In this document: piece by piece, positions 1 to 10,449 of the stretch
Position numbering within the stretch: the first letter of the stretch is position 1
How the letters are laid out: every line of letters starts with the position of its first letter
Assembly: GCA_946894095.1 (NCBI GenBank)
Contig: OX335659.1
Location: forward strand, 7,261,501-7,325,500
Source: Incurvaria masculella
Taxonomy: Eukaryota > Arthropoda > Insecta > Lepidoptera > Incurvariidae
Direction of reading: 5' to 3'
DNA length: 64,000 bases
The notes under the pieces: model-generated
What the model saw: only the letters and a program-made list of their open reading frames with translations
Database searches by the model: none
What the model was told of the DNA's origin: nothing
Position numbers and translations under genes: made by a program

Positions 1-100
1 GCGCACGCGCTGGGCGACTCCGGCATGGAGCTGTGCCGAGAGAAGGAACTCCGGCCGGTCGGTACGTTGTCCATCGCGATCAGCTCCTTAATTGTCCAGC
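1..100 (-). CDS. Coding exon 3 (partial) of the ETAA1-like gene
   Basis: The acceptor TGACTTGCAG|GC lies at 101/100 and restores the frame from exon 2 (phase 1). The 32 visible codons start WTIKELIAMDNVPTGRSS and continue through RHSSMPESPSAC to the window edge. The Ser/Pro-rich composition matches the preceding exon. The rest of the gene lies to the left of the window. Confidence 0.6.
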
Positions 101-2399
101 CTGCAAGTCAGCACAGTTTACATTGGTCAAAATATAAAATAAAATAATTTAACTAACGCTATAGCATCATATATGCGTCATCATACTTGACAGACTTCTT
201 AGGCTGAGAAGAAATTATTTCTTAAGCGTGAACTAGGACTTTATTCTGATCATGTCCTTAAGTGAAAAGTTGTCACATTCTCCAACTAACAGGATTTTAA
301 TATCAAATCGCTTTTGGTCCACAGTTGTTGTAAATTATTATGATAACAAAAACTGCTTAGCTACAAGTCATAGGTACAAGTGGTGCCACTCGCTTGTTGA
401 TAGTTGGTTGCCTTTTGACATCAAGTGCGTCGGCGAAAAGCAGTGGTTCCGTACTGCTGAGGGCCGGGAGGACTGGAGAAAGATTGGAGAGGCGTGTGTC
501 CAGCAGTGGACGCAAATACGCTGACTGACTGACTGACTGAATTTAATCCTTGAAGTTATCCCTTTGATAGAAATCGGAAGAAAACTATAACATTCAATTT
601 GAAATGATGTGGTGTAGACGCATACCTGATGAATTAGCTTGAGAAGTATAACTAGGATTGTCGGACGTTTCAACTTTGACATTCTTTTTAGTAAAATTAT
701 TGGTATTTCCTTTACAACTTGCACCTTTGTGTCGGGGAGATTCATTTATTATCGGAAGCTGGGTGAGCCTCTCTATGGCGCTTTCGTTTAAGTTTCCCAC
801 TAAATTATCAAAGGAATCATTTGTGAATGCTGCGGGAACATTCGTTCTGCACGATTCTGGTGACTCCATTTTAATACTGTTGAAAATGTGGTCCATTGAA
901 TCTTGTGCTATTTTACACTTCTTTATGGACGTGTCGCAGGGATCGTCGACGCCGTTCCTTTTGGCACAAAACACTCTGTCCTCCACCATCTGGCTAGCCT
1001 GAACGAGACACTCGTTCATAGAGTCGTCCGATTCGAGTGCGGTGTCGCTCTCGGGTCGTCCGAACTTGGAGCTCAGCAGGTTCTTGCGCAGGCAGCGTGA
1101 GCTCGAGCGCGGGAAAGCGTCGGCACGTGCGCCGGGTGAGCGCTCCGGCGAGCTTCCGAACATGTCCTCCTCGCTCCCACACTCATCCTTTTGGGTGGGT
1201 TTTTGTGATTTTTCCATAATCCCTTGAATGTTCCTATTTAGCTCCTGGAGAAGATCATGGAAGACCGGAGTCTTCTTGTGCGTGTCCCGTAACGGCCTCT
1301 GCTTCAGCTGGATTTGCCCGATCTTACTCTTGTGTTTTAGCTTGGCCTTGTGACTCAGCGGGGTGGTGCTGGCGTTGGTTGGAGGGCCGTGGCGCACCCG
1401 GCTCGGCGTGTAGTAGTTCCACACGACCTCGGTGTCGCCGTAGGAGCCGTCCTGCGTGCACAGGAAGGGCACGGGGCTCGCCGCCTCGGAGTCGCTCTCG
1501 CACGGCGAGCCCGCCTCGCGATTTGGCTCTGGCGTTGAACATGATATGCCTGTTATCATATTTACACGTTTTAACTATATTATTATTATTATTACATAAT
1601 TATTACCTATATTATTATTATATACGCTAGCAGCTGCAAGCTGATGCGTGTACTTCACTGATTGAGTGCACATTGCTATTTTTATTTTATTCTTTTTTTT
1701 ATTTCAAGTGTTCATAATACGAAAGCTTTTTTTATATTTTTTACATGATTGTCCAAATTGTTTTTAAAACTGTTCACTGAGCTAGCACTTATGACTTCCT
1801 CCGGCAGCTTGTTCCGAAGTGTTTCGCAAACAATAGAATTGTAAAAATAATGTATCTACTTTTAGGCTTTAGTTCAATACCACACCCTTCATATTAGCCC
1901 GATGCACTGCATTACCGTAGGAATTAGGTGCGATGACAGGACCTTCCTTTTATGGGTACTGCTACATTAAGCTGGATGGAAAACATGGACAATTTTTTAT
2001 TTCTGTATTGATAATCTTTTGCGACGGTGCCAACCCGGGCTCGTAAGGCCTAGTAAGGCTAACTGTATTCTCTATACCCATTTGTCCATTCTACTCATTA
2101 CCACGCTTGACTTTTCAGAAATTTAGTTATTTACCAGCACTGATCGAAATGTCGAGAACGATTACTTACATTTAAATGTATCCTTGAAGAGGGCAATATA
2201 CCAAACGGGATTATTTAGGTTATGACAACGTCGAATGCCGAATAACTGTAAATCACGGGTTATAAATAAAAAATAACAAACCTTTTTCAACGGATGGTTC
2301 CACGACGCTTTTACTGCTCGAACACGGTGTTTGGGCCGTGATCGCCATACTATTCTTTCGACGCATAGAGAGCGAATTGGTTCGATTAAAGACACTCAT
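1..2399 (-). CDS. Three-exon host gene, partial at 3' end; tentatively ETAA1-like (ATR activator)
   Basis: Seen: an ATG at 2399-2397, with an in-frame TAG upstream, opens a 39-codon exon. It is followed by a 924-bp exon and a third exon that runs off the left edge. All junctions are phase 1 and leave the frame open, giving about 380 visible residues. The protein is hydrophilic, rich in Ser, Pro and acidic residues, with no membrane segment or signal peptide. A conserved-looking aromatic motif, VVWNYYTPSR, lies around residues 81-90 (Trp83). A possible helix, HDLLQELNRNI, follows it. Known: ETAA1 is an RPA-bound nuclear protein that activates ATR kinase through a short motif with an essential Trp; its RPA motifs lie at the C terminus, outside this window. 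Inference: the low-complexity body with an early W-x-x-x-[TS]-P motif suggests an insect ETAA1-like protein, but this rests on one short motif. It could be another disordered nuclear protein. That the gene is real is much surer than its name. Confidence 0.72.
414..541 (+). mobile_element. LINE 3' end (endonuclease-reverse transcriptase C terminus) inside intron 2
   Basis: The frame encodes the tail GREDWRKIGEACVQQWTQIR followed by a stop and four CTGA repeats. A longer copy of the same family is at 34700-35374. It is inserted antisense to the host gene in the 101-625 intron and is severely 5'-truncated, as is usual for target-primed LINE copies. Confidence 0.75.
626..1549 (-). CDS. Coding exon 2 (924 bp) of the ETAA1-like gene
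   Basis: This is the longest GC-rich open frame in the left part of the window. The acceptor reads GATAACAG|GC at 1550/1549 and the donor reads TCATCAG|GTATGC at 626/625. The length is exactly 308 codons, phase 1 at both ends. It carries the VVWNYYTPSR motif, a basic stretch (SHKAKLKHKSKIG), the helix-like LLQELNRNI segment, then long Ser/Glu/Asp-rich linkers (for example GRPESDTALESDDS). The frame stays open upstream of the acceptor to an ATG at 1559 and downstream past the donor to a stop near 594, so a naive ORF call overextends both ends. Codon use is GC-rich in the 5' half and AT-rich in the 3' half. Confidence 0.7.
1575..1626. repeat. ATT-rich microsatellite in intron 1
   Basis: Imperfect (ATT)n runs lie just upstream of the exon 2 acceptor, where a pyrimidine tract would be expected. 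On the minus strand this gives a TAA-rich rather than a T-rich run. Confidence 0.7.
1868..2065 (-). mobile_element. SINE-B fragment
   Basis: This diverged copy of the SINE-B body, reverse orientation, shares the segments GGAATTAGGTG, GCTGGATGGAAAACA and CAACCCGGGC with the fuller copies at 38222-38645 and 9548-9943. The tRNA head is missing. Confidence 0.7.
2282..2399 (-). CDS. Coding exon 1 of the ETAA1-like gene
   Basis: The exon encodes 39 residues starting MSVFNRTNSLSMRRKN and ending VEPSVEK, plus one base of a Gly codon. The donor reads AAAAAG|GTTTGT, with the intron starting at 2281. An in-frame TAG lies 18 bases upstream of the ATG, so the start is fixed on this strand unless there is an upstream exon. 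The phase (1) matches the acceptor of the next exon exactly. The intron between them, 1550-2281, holds an ATT-rich microsatellite and a SINE-B fragment. Confidence 0.65.
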
Positions 2400-3100
2400 T
2401 GAGAGAGGATACTGCTAGAACTGATAGAAGTCATTGGTGAAAAATTACACGCGACTGCGACCTGGAAATATTTGTGTGGACGTACTCATTTTAGAAAATC
2501 TAGCCGCTTGGCCCGCACCCTCACCCCATTAATTTTTTGACAGATTTTTGACAGCTTTAATTTGACATATTTGGTGGCCTACTTCTCAATCGCCAATTTT
2601 GTTAACGCCAAAGCGTAATGGAAACAATGGCTGCGATGTAAAATAAACACGCGATTGAGTCGCAACTCTCGCCATTTAACGGTCTACTATACTGAGGTTT
2701 ATTTTTGGTATTTTGCGTCTGCATTCGACTTTGAACCACAGATTACCAATATATACTGTCCTTCGGACAGATGCGACACTGAACCTAGAACCTTCAATCC
2801 ATAAAGAACGAGTGGCGTCAGGGGGGCCAAGACAAACAGCCAATCACGGCTTCATAATAGCAAGGAGCCATAGAAAATGTTACCATTATGCACTTAATAA
2901 TTCTAAAGACATTTATGACAGCAGCATGTGATTGGTTCGTTTGGCTTGTCCTCCCAAGATGGCCGACTTCTATAACTGCAGCGTTCCGTAAAGGAGCTGT
3001 CAGCGGCGTGCTTTGAACAACTTGTTGACTGGCAAGCCAGATCCAAAATTAGTACGAAGACAAAAATCTAAAAAAATATATGAATGTTAAGCGTGGAATA
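2400..3100. other. Shared 5' flank of the two divergent genes, left part
   Basis: No gene is seen. It contains the 5' leader of the ETAA1-like gene and unique-looking AT-rich sequence. No clear TATA box is visible. Confidence 0.4.
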
Positions 3101-3103
3101 GTC

Positions 3104-3362
3104 AGAACTCAGCCTCAGTGGTCCCCTAAATTGGCGTTTACGGAACTTCGACGTTACGGAAAACGTCTGTATGTTCTGTGGTCTTACTTCTTCAAGCTGT
3201 CAAAGTCAAACTCCGATTTCCGATTTTTATTAAGACGCGTAGTGAACGTAAACGGCAACGTCGACTCTTCGCGCTCTTCAATTTCTCCATACATTTGAAA
3301 ACGCCAGAGGATCGGTTGGCCGTAAACGCCAATTTAGGTGACAACTGGGACTAGAAGCTCTG
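3104..3362. mobile_element. MITE-D copy (long inverted ends)
   Basis: The left end CCCCTAAATTGGCGTTTACG and the right end CGTAAACGCCAATTTAGG are inverted copies. The interior shares CTTCTTCAAGCTGTCAAAGT and TCAATTTCTCCATACATTTG with copies at 18402 and 33281. This copy has an internal deletion. Confidence 0.8.
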
Positions 3363-3471
3363 TAATGTAAAGTGGTACCCGCAGTGATAATTGCAGTGAG
3401 TCACATCGCTTTTGTGCTCATGAAATGACAGCCACGGTCACCTTAGTGTTTTCCTTTCTAATTATTCTAAT

Positions 3472-3575
3472 TAGAGTGCGATGACACAGACAAACAGTTT
3501 ATGTATGATAACGTCAGGCGAAAGCGTTTCACTTTCATCTGTGAATTACTTTCTTAACTTTCCTGTTGGTCTACT
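3472..3575 (+). repeat. Local ~100-bp repeat, copy 1 of 3
   Basis: It shares TTAGAGTGCGAT..ACA, CGAAAG and TTTCACTTT..TCTGTGAATT with 3985-4085 and, more weakly, 4998-5085. All three are in the same orientation upstream of the fermitin exon. Confidence 0.6.
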
Positions 3576-3783
3576 TATGAAAGCGAAAGCGAAAAGTTAT
3601 CGTCATCGCTTCTGTCAAACAAAGATGCCTACTTTTTTATATGATTAATGATTAATTTACATGAGTAAGATTAATGAACATATACCACTGGCGAATGTAA
3701 ATTACAATATTATCCCCACTGAACAGAAATGTGTCTGAAATTTGTGTAGTGTCTTTGATCTACACACACTACATACAGAGGAT

Positions 3784-3972
3784 TTATAAAGAGGCAATGA
3801 TGGGGTGACTCGTGTAAAAAGGTTGAACGCGATCAGCCCCATCTTGAAATCATATTCGCCGATGTTGAACAGTCACTTTTGACTCACCAATTAATTCTTA
3901 TACTTTCTCGCTCATGGAATGACAACTACTCGCGTTCAACGGTTCGCGGCACCCCACCATTGTCTCTTTATA
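3784..3972. mobile_element. Foldback (palindromic) element
   Basis: The left arm TTATAAAGAGGCAATGATGG and the right arm, read in reverse TTATAAAGAGACAATGGTGG, pair over about 45 bp with a loop of about 95 bp. No ORF; MITE-like. Confidence 0.65.
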
Positions 3973-3984
3973 ATTCATCTCATT

Positions 3985-4085
3985 AGAGTGCGATAACACA
4001 ACACAACGTTTTCAGCTATTACATCATGCGAAAGATAAGCGTAAACGTTTCACTTTAATCTGTGAATTGAACTGGTCTTCGGTTC
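3985..4085 (+). repeat. Local ~100-bp repeat, copy 2 of 3
   Basis: It contains ATTAGAGTGCGATAACACAA and GTTTCACTTTAATCTGTGAA, matching copy 1. Confidence 0.6.
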
Positions 4086-4194
4086 ACGAGTACAGACACA
4101 TGTCTCTTCAAGGGGGTTAATCTTATAATTCATATTCGCCGGTGATTCATAGTCATATTGCGTGGAAGTTTTTGACAAGCGTCACCTTGATGAT

Positions 4195-4236
4195 ATCAGT
4201 CAGTTAGTCAGTCGGTGTGTTTGCGTCCACAGCTGG
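4195..4236 (-). mobile_element. Terminal scrap of the CTGA-tailed LINE
   Basis: CAGTCAGTTAGTCAGTCGG followed by GTTTGCGTCCAC and TGGACAT is the reverse complement of the 3' tail seen at 500-541 and 35270-35374. Confidence 0.6.
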
Positions 4237-4239
4237 ACA

Positions 4240-4765
4240 TAATAATAATAATAAATAATAATAATAAAGCTTTATTTTTATTCCATGCATAACATTTAAA
4301 ATATTGTTTACATCATAAGTCATACAATGACTTTAGCAATATTTTCAGTAAGTTATTATATAGGGATTGATTATAAATAAAAAATAAAAGATTTATTTTT
4401 TATTATATCTTAAAGAATAACAATAATATTACTTCTGTATTTTTTTTCTCTAGTGTTGCATGGACCCCTTGCGTGTAAAAGCCTCCTCCAGGGTTTTCCA
4501 CTTATTTCTATCCTTTGCAGTTTCCAGCCAGTTTTGGCCCGCTATTTCATCTGACCATCTCGCACAAGACCGGCCTCTCGCTCTGGTGCCTAGTGGTCCC
4601 GAACATTTTAATATTCTTTAGGTCCACCTGTCGTCGGTGTACCTGGCCACGTGCCCAGCCCATTTCCATTTACTTCGGAGCGAGAAACTTAATGCATCGG
4701 TTAATTTTGTTTTCTTGCGGATGTCTGCATTCCTTGCATTGTTTTAACATTTTAACATTTGCAGC
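4240..4765 (-). pseudogene. LINE 3' end: endonuclease-reverse transcriptase C-terminal remnant
   Basis: On the minus strand the translation contains KWKWAGHVARYTDDRWT, then ARWSDEIAGQNWLETAKD and RNKWKTLEEAFTRKGSMQ before a stop. This is the usual C-terminal tail of lepidopteran endonuclease-RT LINEs. An in-frame stop follows DRWT, so the copy is dead. An (AAT)n run at 4240-4266 marks the 3' tail. A second remnant of the same family is at 10975-11185. Confidence 0.75.
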
Positions 4766-4972
4766 TTAAATGCACTGCTGGACATACGCCTTTCCAATTT
4801 TTCTCCAGTCCTTCCGACCCTCAGCGGTCGGAACCACTGCTTTGATGTCGTCGTCCCACCTGGCGGGTGGTCTTCCCACGCTCTGTTTTCTTGTCCATGG
4901 ACAACTTGTAGGACACGGCTACTTCAACGGTCGTCGTCTCTTCGGCTGGCGTGACCAGCCTACTGCCGTTTG
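4766..4972 (-). pseudogene. Second LINE C-terminal remnant, CTGA-tailed family
   Basis: The minus strand encodes GRPPARWDDDIK, then AEGRKDWRKIGKAYVQQC, matching the tails at 414-541 and 35113-35298 but in opposite orientation. It abuts the other LINE remnant and the two may be nested. Confidence 0.7.
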
Positions 4973-4997
4973 AGCGTCCCTTTATAAATATTATAAT

Positions 4998-5085
4998 AAG
5001 AGTGCGCTAATACAACATACAAAATTATCAGCGATGAGGTCATGCGAAAGTAAAACGTAAGTAATTCACTTTTGTTCCATGAGTA
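4998..5085 (+). repeat. Local ~100-bp repeat, copy 3 of 3
   Basis: It shares AAGAGTGCG, TCATGCGAAAG and AATTCACTTT with the copies at 3472 and 3985. It lies about 180 bp upstream of the fermitin ATG. Confidence 0.45.
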
Positions 5086-5268
5086 CAAGGACAGCGTATT
5101 GCATGACAGACAATCGGTCAGTTCAGTCGGTTCAGTCAATCCACGTTCAGTCATTAGTGGTCATTGGCGTTAGTCGGTTGTGTCCTGTGCACGCGCATGC
5201 TGACAGTTGTGATGTGCGTGTAGTGCTGTGCGTTGTGACAAGGGAAGGTAACTCGAGAGGACTGCACG

Positions 5269-5410
5269 ATGCTGGCGGACGGGGAGGTAGTGGGCGATGG
5301 CTCATGGAACCTCACGGTGTACGTGACGGATATGGACGTCGAGCGGGTGATGCCAGTGAAGGGCGACATGCACATCGGTGGAGTGATGCTCAAGCTCGTG
5401 GAGAACTTAG
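5269..5410 (+). CDS. Fit1: Fermitin/kindlin first coding exon (F0 domain N terminus)
   Basis: Seen: the ATG opens MLADGEVVGDGSWNLTVYVT and continues to KGDMHIGGVMLKLVENL, ending one base into the next codon at a donor TTAG|GTGAGT. Known: kindlins start with the ubiquitin-like F0 domain, whose signature is DG(S/T)W-L-V-VTDL, then V-GD-HIGGVMLKLVE-L; the match here is nearly residue for residue. Kindlins are FERM-family adaptors that bind the cytoplasmic tail of beta-integrin at muscle and epithelial attachment sites and work with talin. The family is about 700 residues long, so only about 7% is present. The expected next residues (a DWSDHALWWP-type motif) were not found downstream, implying an intron that may exceed 58 kb. 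Several ATGs lie in the presumed 5' UTR (5080-5268). The neighbour is the divergent ETAA1-like gene, 2.87 kb away. Confidence 0.88.
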
Positions 5411-7099
5411 GTGAGTCTTCCTTTACCACCTTGAGTACATATACCGGTGTTATGTTCTAGTTGTCTACATGACCTTGGAATGTCACGTTCTTCACGGACT
5501 GGAAACTTATAATTACGAAGTTTCTTCAAGTACTTATCATAGTTTTAGCGTAAATAAATATGAAATAGTGTTCCAAGATATACTGAGAGTTCACTGTGTG
5601 AACAACGTCTTTGTGCAAAGATAATTTGAGGTTAGAATGAAGTCAGTCTGATTCCTTGCGATTTATAAATAGTCCATATAAGTTATTTATACCTGCATCA
5701 GTTATCAGCGAAGACAGTTGGACACGAGAATGATATAAATATTGTTTAAAAACAAAGTATTTATCAAGTGGGATAACACTGTATTGGTACTGATGCCGAC
5801 ACATTGAACACGTGAGAGTTTGTAAATTGTGCTAGAACAAATTATGTAAATCCATAAAAATGTGCAAAATATGAGAAAAATATAGAATTCACTTAGTCAG
5901 ATTGTAAACTCTTATTATACATTCACAGTTGTATTCAGAATGGGCTGTCAGAACTTAAAATGCAAAAAATAATCTACGCCCATACCTACCATTCAAAATG
6001 TGATATAGTCCGGAGAACATCCACCAGCGAGCATGGAAGGACGGGAGAGACGATCGAAACTCATTCGTGTGGCGGCGGCAGAGCGTAGCAACGTGTTAGT
6101 GAAAAACATAAATTAAAAAAATATATCTTTGTAACTAGACACTTCAGAGAAAAAAAAGTAACTTTTTTGTCTCTGAAAAACATGATGATTATGCTGGCGA
6201 AATTAATGTACTGGCTGTTACGACATGACTGTTTTTAGTAAGTATTAGTTAGTTACTAAAGCTGGAGTGCACCATCTTTGTTTAATGTTATAGTTGCAGT
6301 TATTATAGATATATCTTATTTCTTCGCAAAAAATAAGGACACATATGTTTAATAACCATAACTATAACAATAACCAGAGATGGTACACTTCACCCTGAGC
6401 ATTACTTATTTAGTAAGTTTCATAGGTAATTGTAAATCAATGTGCATTTCGTAGTTTCGTAGCGCAGCTGCTTCCTGATTTGTGATTAATTCTCCTCGGA
6501 TCGGTGACATTGCATATCGGGGCGTTGGGAACGCTGAGAATCCCATATGGGCGTGAGGCACATAGCCACTCGGTAGTTCACCTGTGCGTGCACAAAAACT
6601 GGCCGCCGCTGTCGCCTTCCCCCCCCTCCACCTCCCTCCGCGCACCGCGTGAAGGACGCACCCCCCCCCCCCTCCTTCGGCCTCTCATCAGAAATCAGGT
6701 TTCCCCGTTGCATTCGGCGTATAATGTCTCAGGTCTCATTTGCTAAATATAGCTTGCCTGCATTCTGTTCGATATCATTTGTTGGCAATTTCAGTGAGCC
6801 CATCTACACCTTCAGTTCTAATCAAATAAGAAACTAAAAAATACCGACATCTTAGGCCCATTGGCCCCAATCCATAGACTTGATATTTTAAATATGTGTA
6901 TACATATTGATATGAGTTTTAACACCGTCTTGTTAGAGCATTGTTACTCTTTTGAGGCATTTGTAATTTTTGGTATCTTTATTGTTATTTTATAAAACCA
7001 TTTACCATTACCATTTAGTAATCAGGTACTATTAAATTTCCATGCAATAATCAATTATTTCCTTGTTATGATTAAACCAGAACACCGCCTGCTTTGTCC
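5411..7099. other. No gene seen (fermitin intron 1 start)
   Basis: AT-rich and non-coding. It holds a weak palindrome around 6258-6400 (AGTGCACCATCT against AGTGTACCATCT in reverse, with GTTATAGTT in both arms) and two C-runs (6621-6630 and 6661-6673) inside a GC-rich patch at 6580-6720. Confidence 0.5.
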
Positions 7100-7103
7100 T
7101 TAA

Positions 7104-7645
7104 GGTGGCCCAACCCGCTCATTTCCCCATACAAAAGGGGAAAGAAGATCACGCCTATATTTCTTGTCAGAGATCCAAAATTTTGCTCAATATAGCTTTA
7201 TTTGATTGCACTAGATGTCTGATGACCATTGACATTGTAAAATTGTGTTTGGTTTCCAAGTTATAACGTCCGAAAGTTCGGATTTTTCGCGCGTTTTATA
7301 CAATTACTTTGGAGGTGGATTACGCAATGATAAAGTAAGAACATTTTAAAAAGATTAGTCATCAGACATAGCTTGTTTAATCAAGAATAATAATATATTT
7401 GGTTTATGTTAGATTTTTGACTACAGCGGTCGTGGTTTACTTTTAGCTATAAGTCGTTTTGAAATTAAAATTTTCGTAAATCTTACCAAATCATACACTA
7501 TGCACATTGTCTTTTTTGTGGATAGGTTGCAGCTTCCTCATAACGGAGCCTGTCTTATTCTTAGAAACAGAGAAGGTCCCAGAGCGCAACAGCACGGTTT
7601 TGTACCGTGCCCGCAAATGAGTTGAGGCCGCCGGGTTGGGCCACC
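7104..7645. mobile_element. TTAA-flanked MITE (piggyBac-type target), 542 bp
   Basis: TTAA at 7100-7103 and at 7646-7649 flank exact inverted ends GGTGGCCCAACCCG / CGGGTTGGGCCACC. Known: duplicated TTAA is the hallmark of piggyBac-superfamily insertion. There is no transposase ORF, so the element is non-autonomous. A second copy is at 23778-24290. Confidence 0.85.
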
Positions 7646-7649
7646 TTAA

Positions 7650-9545
7650 GTATACAAACAGATGTTACTTATATGACAAACCTATTGACAGATTCAAGTT
7701 CACTGTTATAGTGCCAAAGAGCAACAAATACAAATTAAATTAATCGGATTTTTTAATTTAAGCAGAAAATGTTTGATTTGCACCATATACATTAGTCTTA
7801 AGCAGGATTTTAGAACAAAAATGTTTTGCCCTTTTTAAACAAGTTTGTACTGTAGTATCAAGTAGTAGATTTTATCTACAAAAAATAAGAACATACAAAC
7901 ATTAAAAAAATGAACAATACTTGTTTTGGTAATTCAGTTTTAAGGTTTTCTTGGTCTTACGTGTGCGGTAAAATTATGATAGGAAACTCGATGCAACTTA
8001 TTTTTTAGCCCTGTTTTTCTACAAAAGCTCCGTTTGCCGCATTGAACCACTGTGGTTGTGGCAACTACTCGCACATAATATCGGCCAGAGACTAAACTTG
8101 CAGTAGGACCATACGTAAGCCTTCGGACATATGTAAGGCGTTACAATAAAAGTTAACGCGCATCTAGTAGTTTTAGGCTATATCGATGTTTATACCATTT
8201 TATTATTAGTATGACATTGTAGAAAAGTGTTCGGAAAGGGAACATCTAAAAGTGGAATGTTTCAGTAGAAGAAGAATAAAGAATGCTCTTTATTTTCAAT
8301 CTACCGCATACAATTTGTGCATTCAGCCTTATCATTTACCAACATTCATTATTGTGAACTTATAACTGTAGATAAAACTGTTCAAGAAGATTGCGAAGCC
8401 AATTCAAAAAAAGAATGCCATTGAGATAACTATTATTTCGTATTACACTTAATAGTTTCATTAATTTTACACAATAAATTACCCTCTTGGCTGGTCTTTC
8501 TTTCTACACATTCATGAGTAGCGTTGAACGTGTGCAATGCAACCTCGTTGGAAAACTTTGTTTCAGAGGCGTAGACGTAAACTGTCAACTCTTTTATTGC
8601 AAACAGTGTATTCGAATAAAACTTTAGTTTGTAAATAATTAAAAAAAATGTTTTCAATTTATATCTGTGTCTAGATGTTTTTTTATCCAAAATGAAATTA
8701 TAAATAAAAGAATAATTTATGTTGGCTGATTATCTAGCTAGAGCTTAGCAATTGTGATAATGTATACGATTATTGTATAAGTAAATTTTTTCATTACATG
8801 TTATGTACGATGCAGAATCCCCTTAATATTGTGCTGGTTGAGTATCTCGACGGGTGTTTGCTGATATGCTTCAGTCAATTCATGCGGTACCCTACTTTTT
8901 GAGTAGTGAACAGACTGATTTCAGATCAAAATCAAATGAAGCTCAAACAAATGAACAAGTAACTTTGAATTAGAACTCTACTAGCTTTAATTTGAATTGT
9001 ATATTTGAATTTGGAATTCCAAACCTAACGTTAGAAATAATTATTTGATATCAAAGTTGCCAGTATCGAGAATCGCCAATTTCATATGTAACGAAGGAGA
9101 CCTATTATTTCCGTATAGGTATCTAATGATAGGAATGCTGCTGGATCACTGCTGCTGACTATCTTTGCATGCAGCAGTGAAGCTCGCGGCTATTAGTCAT
9201 CTTCATCCTCTGTAATAAATATGCTATTCCTGGATGCCTGAATGCTATCGTACGAATTGACGGCCCTGAACCACATGCCTGAACCGAAGCCGTCTCTCCA
9301 TAATACAACAACTCTTATTGTAATTTCATTGGAAAATGTTCAGCAAATATGTAATTTTCAAAGCTCTCTGGAACTAAGAATTCGTTCTCACTATATACAT
9401 ATGTCCAAAGCGATCTTATAGGACATTTAATAAACAAGACAACTAGAAGGATAAGGCCACTAAAGCGTGTGCAACGATTACAAGAGCGAAAGTGTAGCTT
9501 GGTCTTTCAGTAAGTTAGGTATCAAAATGAACATGGATGGATAAT
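7650..9545. other. No gene seen
   Basis: AT-rich sequence without a credible ORF, tandem repeat or recognised element. The largest ORFs are short, with random-looking composition. Confidence 0.5.
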
Positions 9546-9547
9546 AG

Positions 9548-9943
9548 GTTTTTTATGCAACCTGACATGGATGGCTAATACCACACATCTACCGTTACCT
9601 ATATTAGCCTAATACACCACATTCCTGAAGGAATTAGGTGCCATGCCAGGATCTTCCCTTTATGAGCACGGCTAAATTGAACAGGATGGAAAACACGGAC
9701 AAATTTTCATTGATGCTTCAACCATAGTTTCATCCAATGCGAAGGTACCAACCCGGGCGGACTAAACCCTACTACGTAGTAGGGTAAGGGGACCTACATT
9801 ATTACATGTGTTCCGAACCATGGAACAGCTCGCATTCGTAACGAAATGCACTTATCCAGCTCAGAAAGAGCTGCAAAGTTGAAATTAAAGTGGTGCATGA
9901 CCGGGCGAGGATTTGAACCCAGACCTCTCGGATGAGGTCACAA
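9548..9943 (-). mobile_element. SINE-B, near full length
   Basis: The reverse strand reads a tRNA-like head (box B GGGTTCAAATCC near 9908-9919), then the body with CATTCGTAACGAAATGC, CCATGGTTCGGAAC, CAACCCGGGC and ATGGCACCTAATTCCTTC, ending in a T-rich run on the plus strand. About 400 bp. Confidence 0.8.
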
Positions 9944-10020
9944 TTTAAACCCATCAGTATTCCTGAAGACACTAGGTACCATTCAACAGGACCTCCCTAC
10001 GGCTACATTAAAATGGTCAG
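9944..10020 (-). mobile_element. SINE-B internal fragment
   Basis: ATTCCTGAAGACACTAGGTAC, CAGGACCTCCCT and GGCTACATT match the SINE-B body. It sits directly beside the longer copy, in the same orientation. Confidence 0.6.
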
Positions 10021-10084
10021 CAGCTATTCTGAAGAGAAATGTGGAGTGCACCTTTCAATCTCAGATAAGAACGAAAGAGTCGCA

Positions 10085-10400
10085 AACCTTCGGCGTCTTA
10101 CCCCTCGCGGACCGGCCGTGTTCCGCCGTTTGTTATCTGTCTCGGAAAGAATGCCAGGTGTTGCGATCTAAATCCGGCGTAGAAGCCGAAAATAGAGCGG
10201 CGCGCGTTCCGCGAACTGTTCCCGCGCCCGCCGTGCGACTCGTGCGTCGCCGCGTCTCTCGTGTTCCGGTCCTCCCCCCCCCCCCCCTCCCTGCCCGCAC
10301 CGCGCACGCGCGAGATAAGGAGCTGTCATCCGGCCATTGTTCCTGCGGCCAGCCGAACGCACGCAGATCGGCGCGCGCAAACCGACTCGATCTGAGCCGG
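10085..10400. promoter_or_regulatory. CpG-rich patch, possible promoter or 5' exon
   Basis: High CpG density (for example GCGGCGCGCGTTCCGCG) against an AT-rich background, with a 14-C run near 10267-10280. Short ORFs on both strands look compositional, not coding. No TATA or splice evidence ties it to a gene. Confidence 0.3.
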
Positions 10401-10449
10401 TCATTGAATTAAAAAAACAACAAGAAGCGACATCAGAGTCAAATTTCAT

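Noticed and set aside
594..1559. Single-exon 321-residue gene
   Set aside because: Consensus splice sites lie just inside both ends in matching phase, and neighbouring exons continue the frame; the first 3 and last 9 residues are intron translation.
10098..10449. Overlapping Arg/Ala-rich ORFs on both strands
   Set aside because: ORFs on both strands of the same GC-rich patch show compositional bias, not coding.
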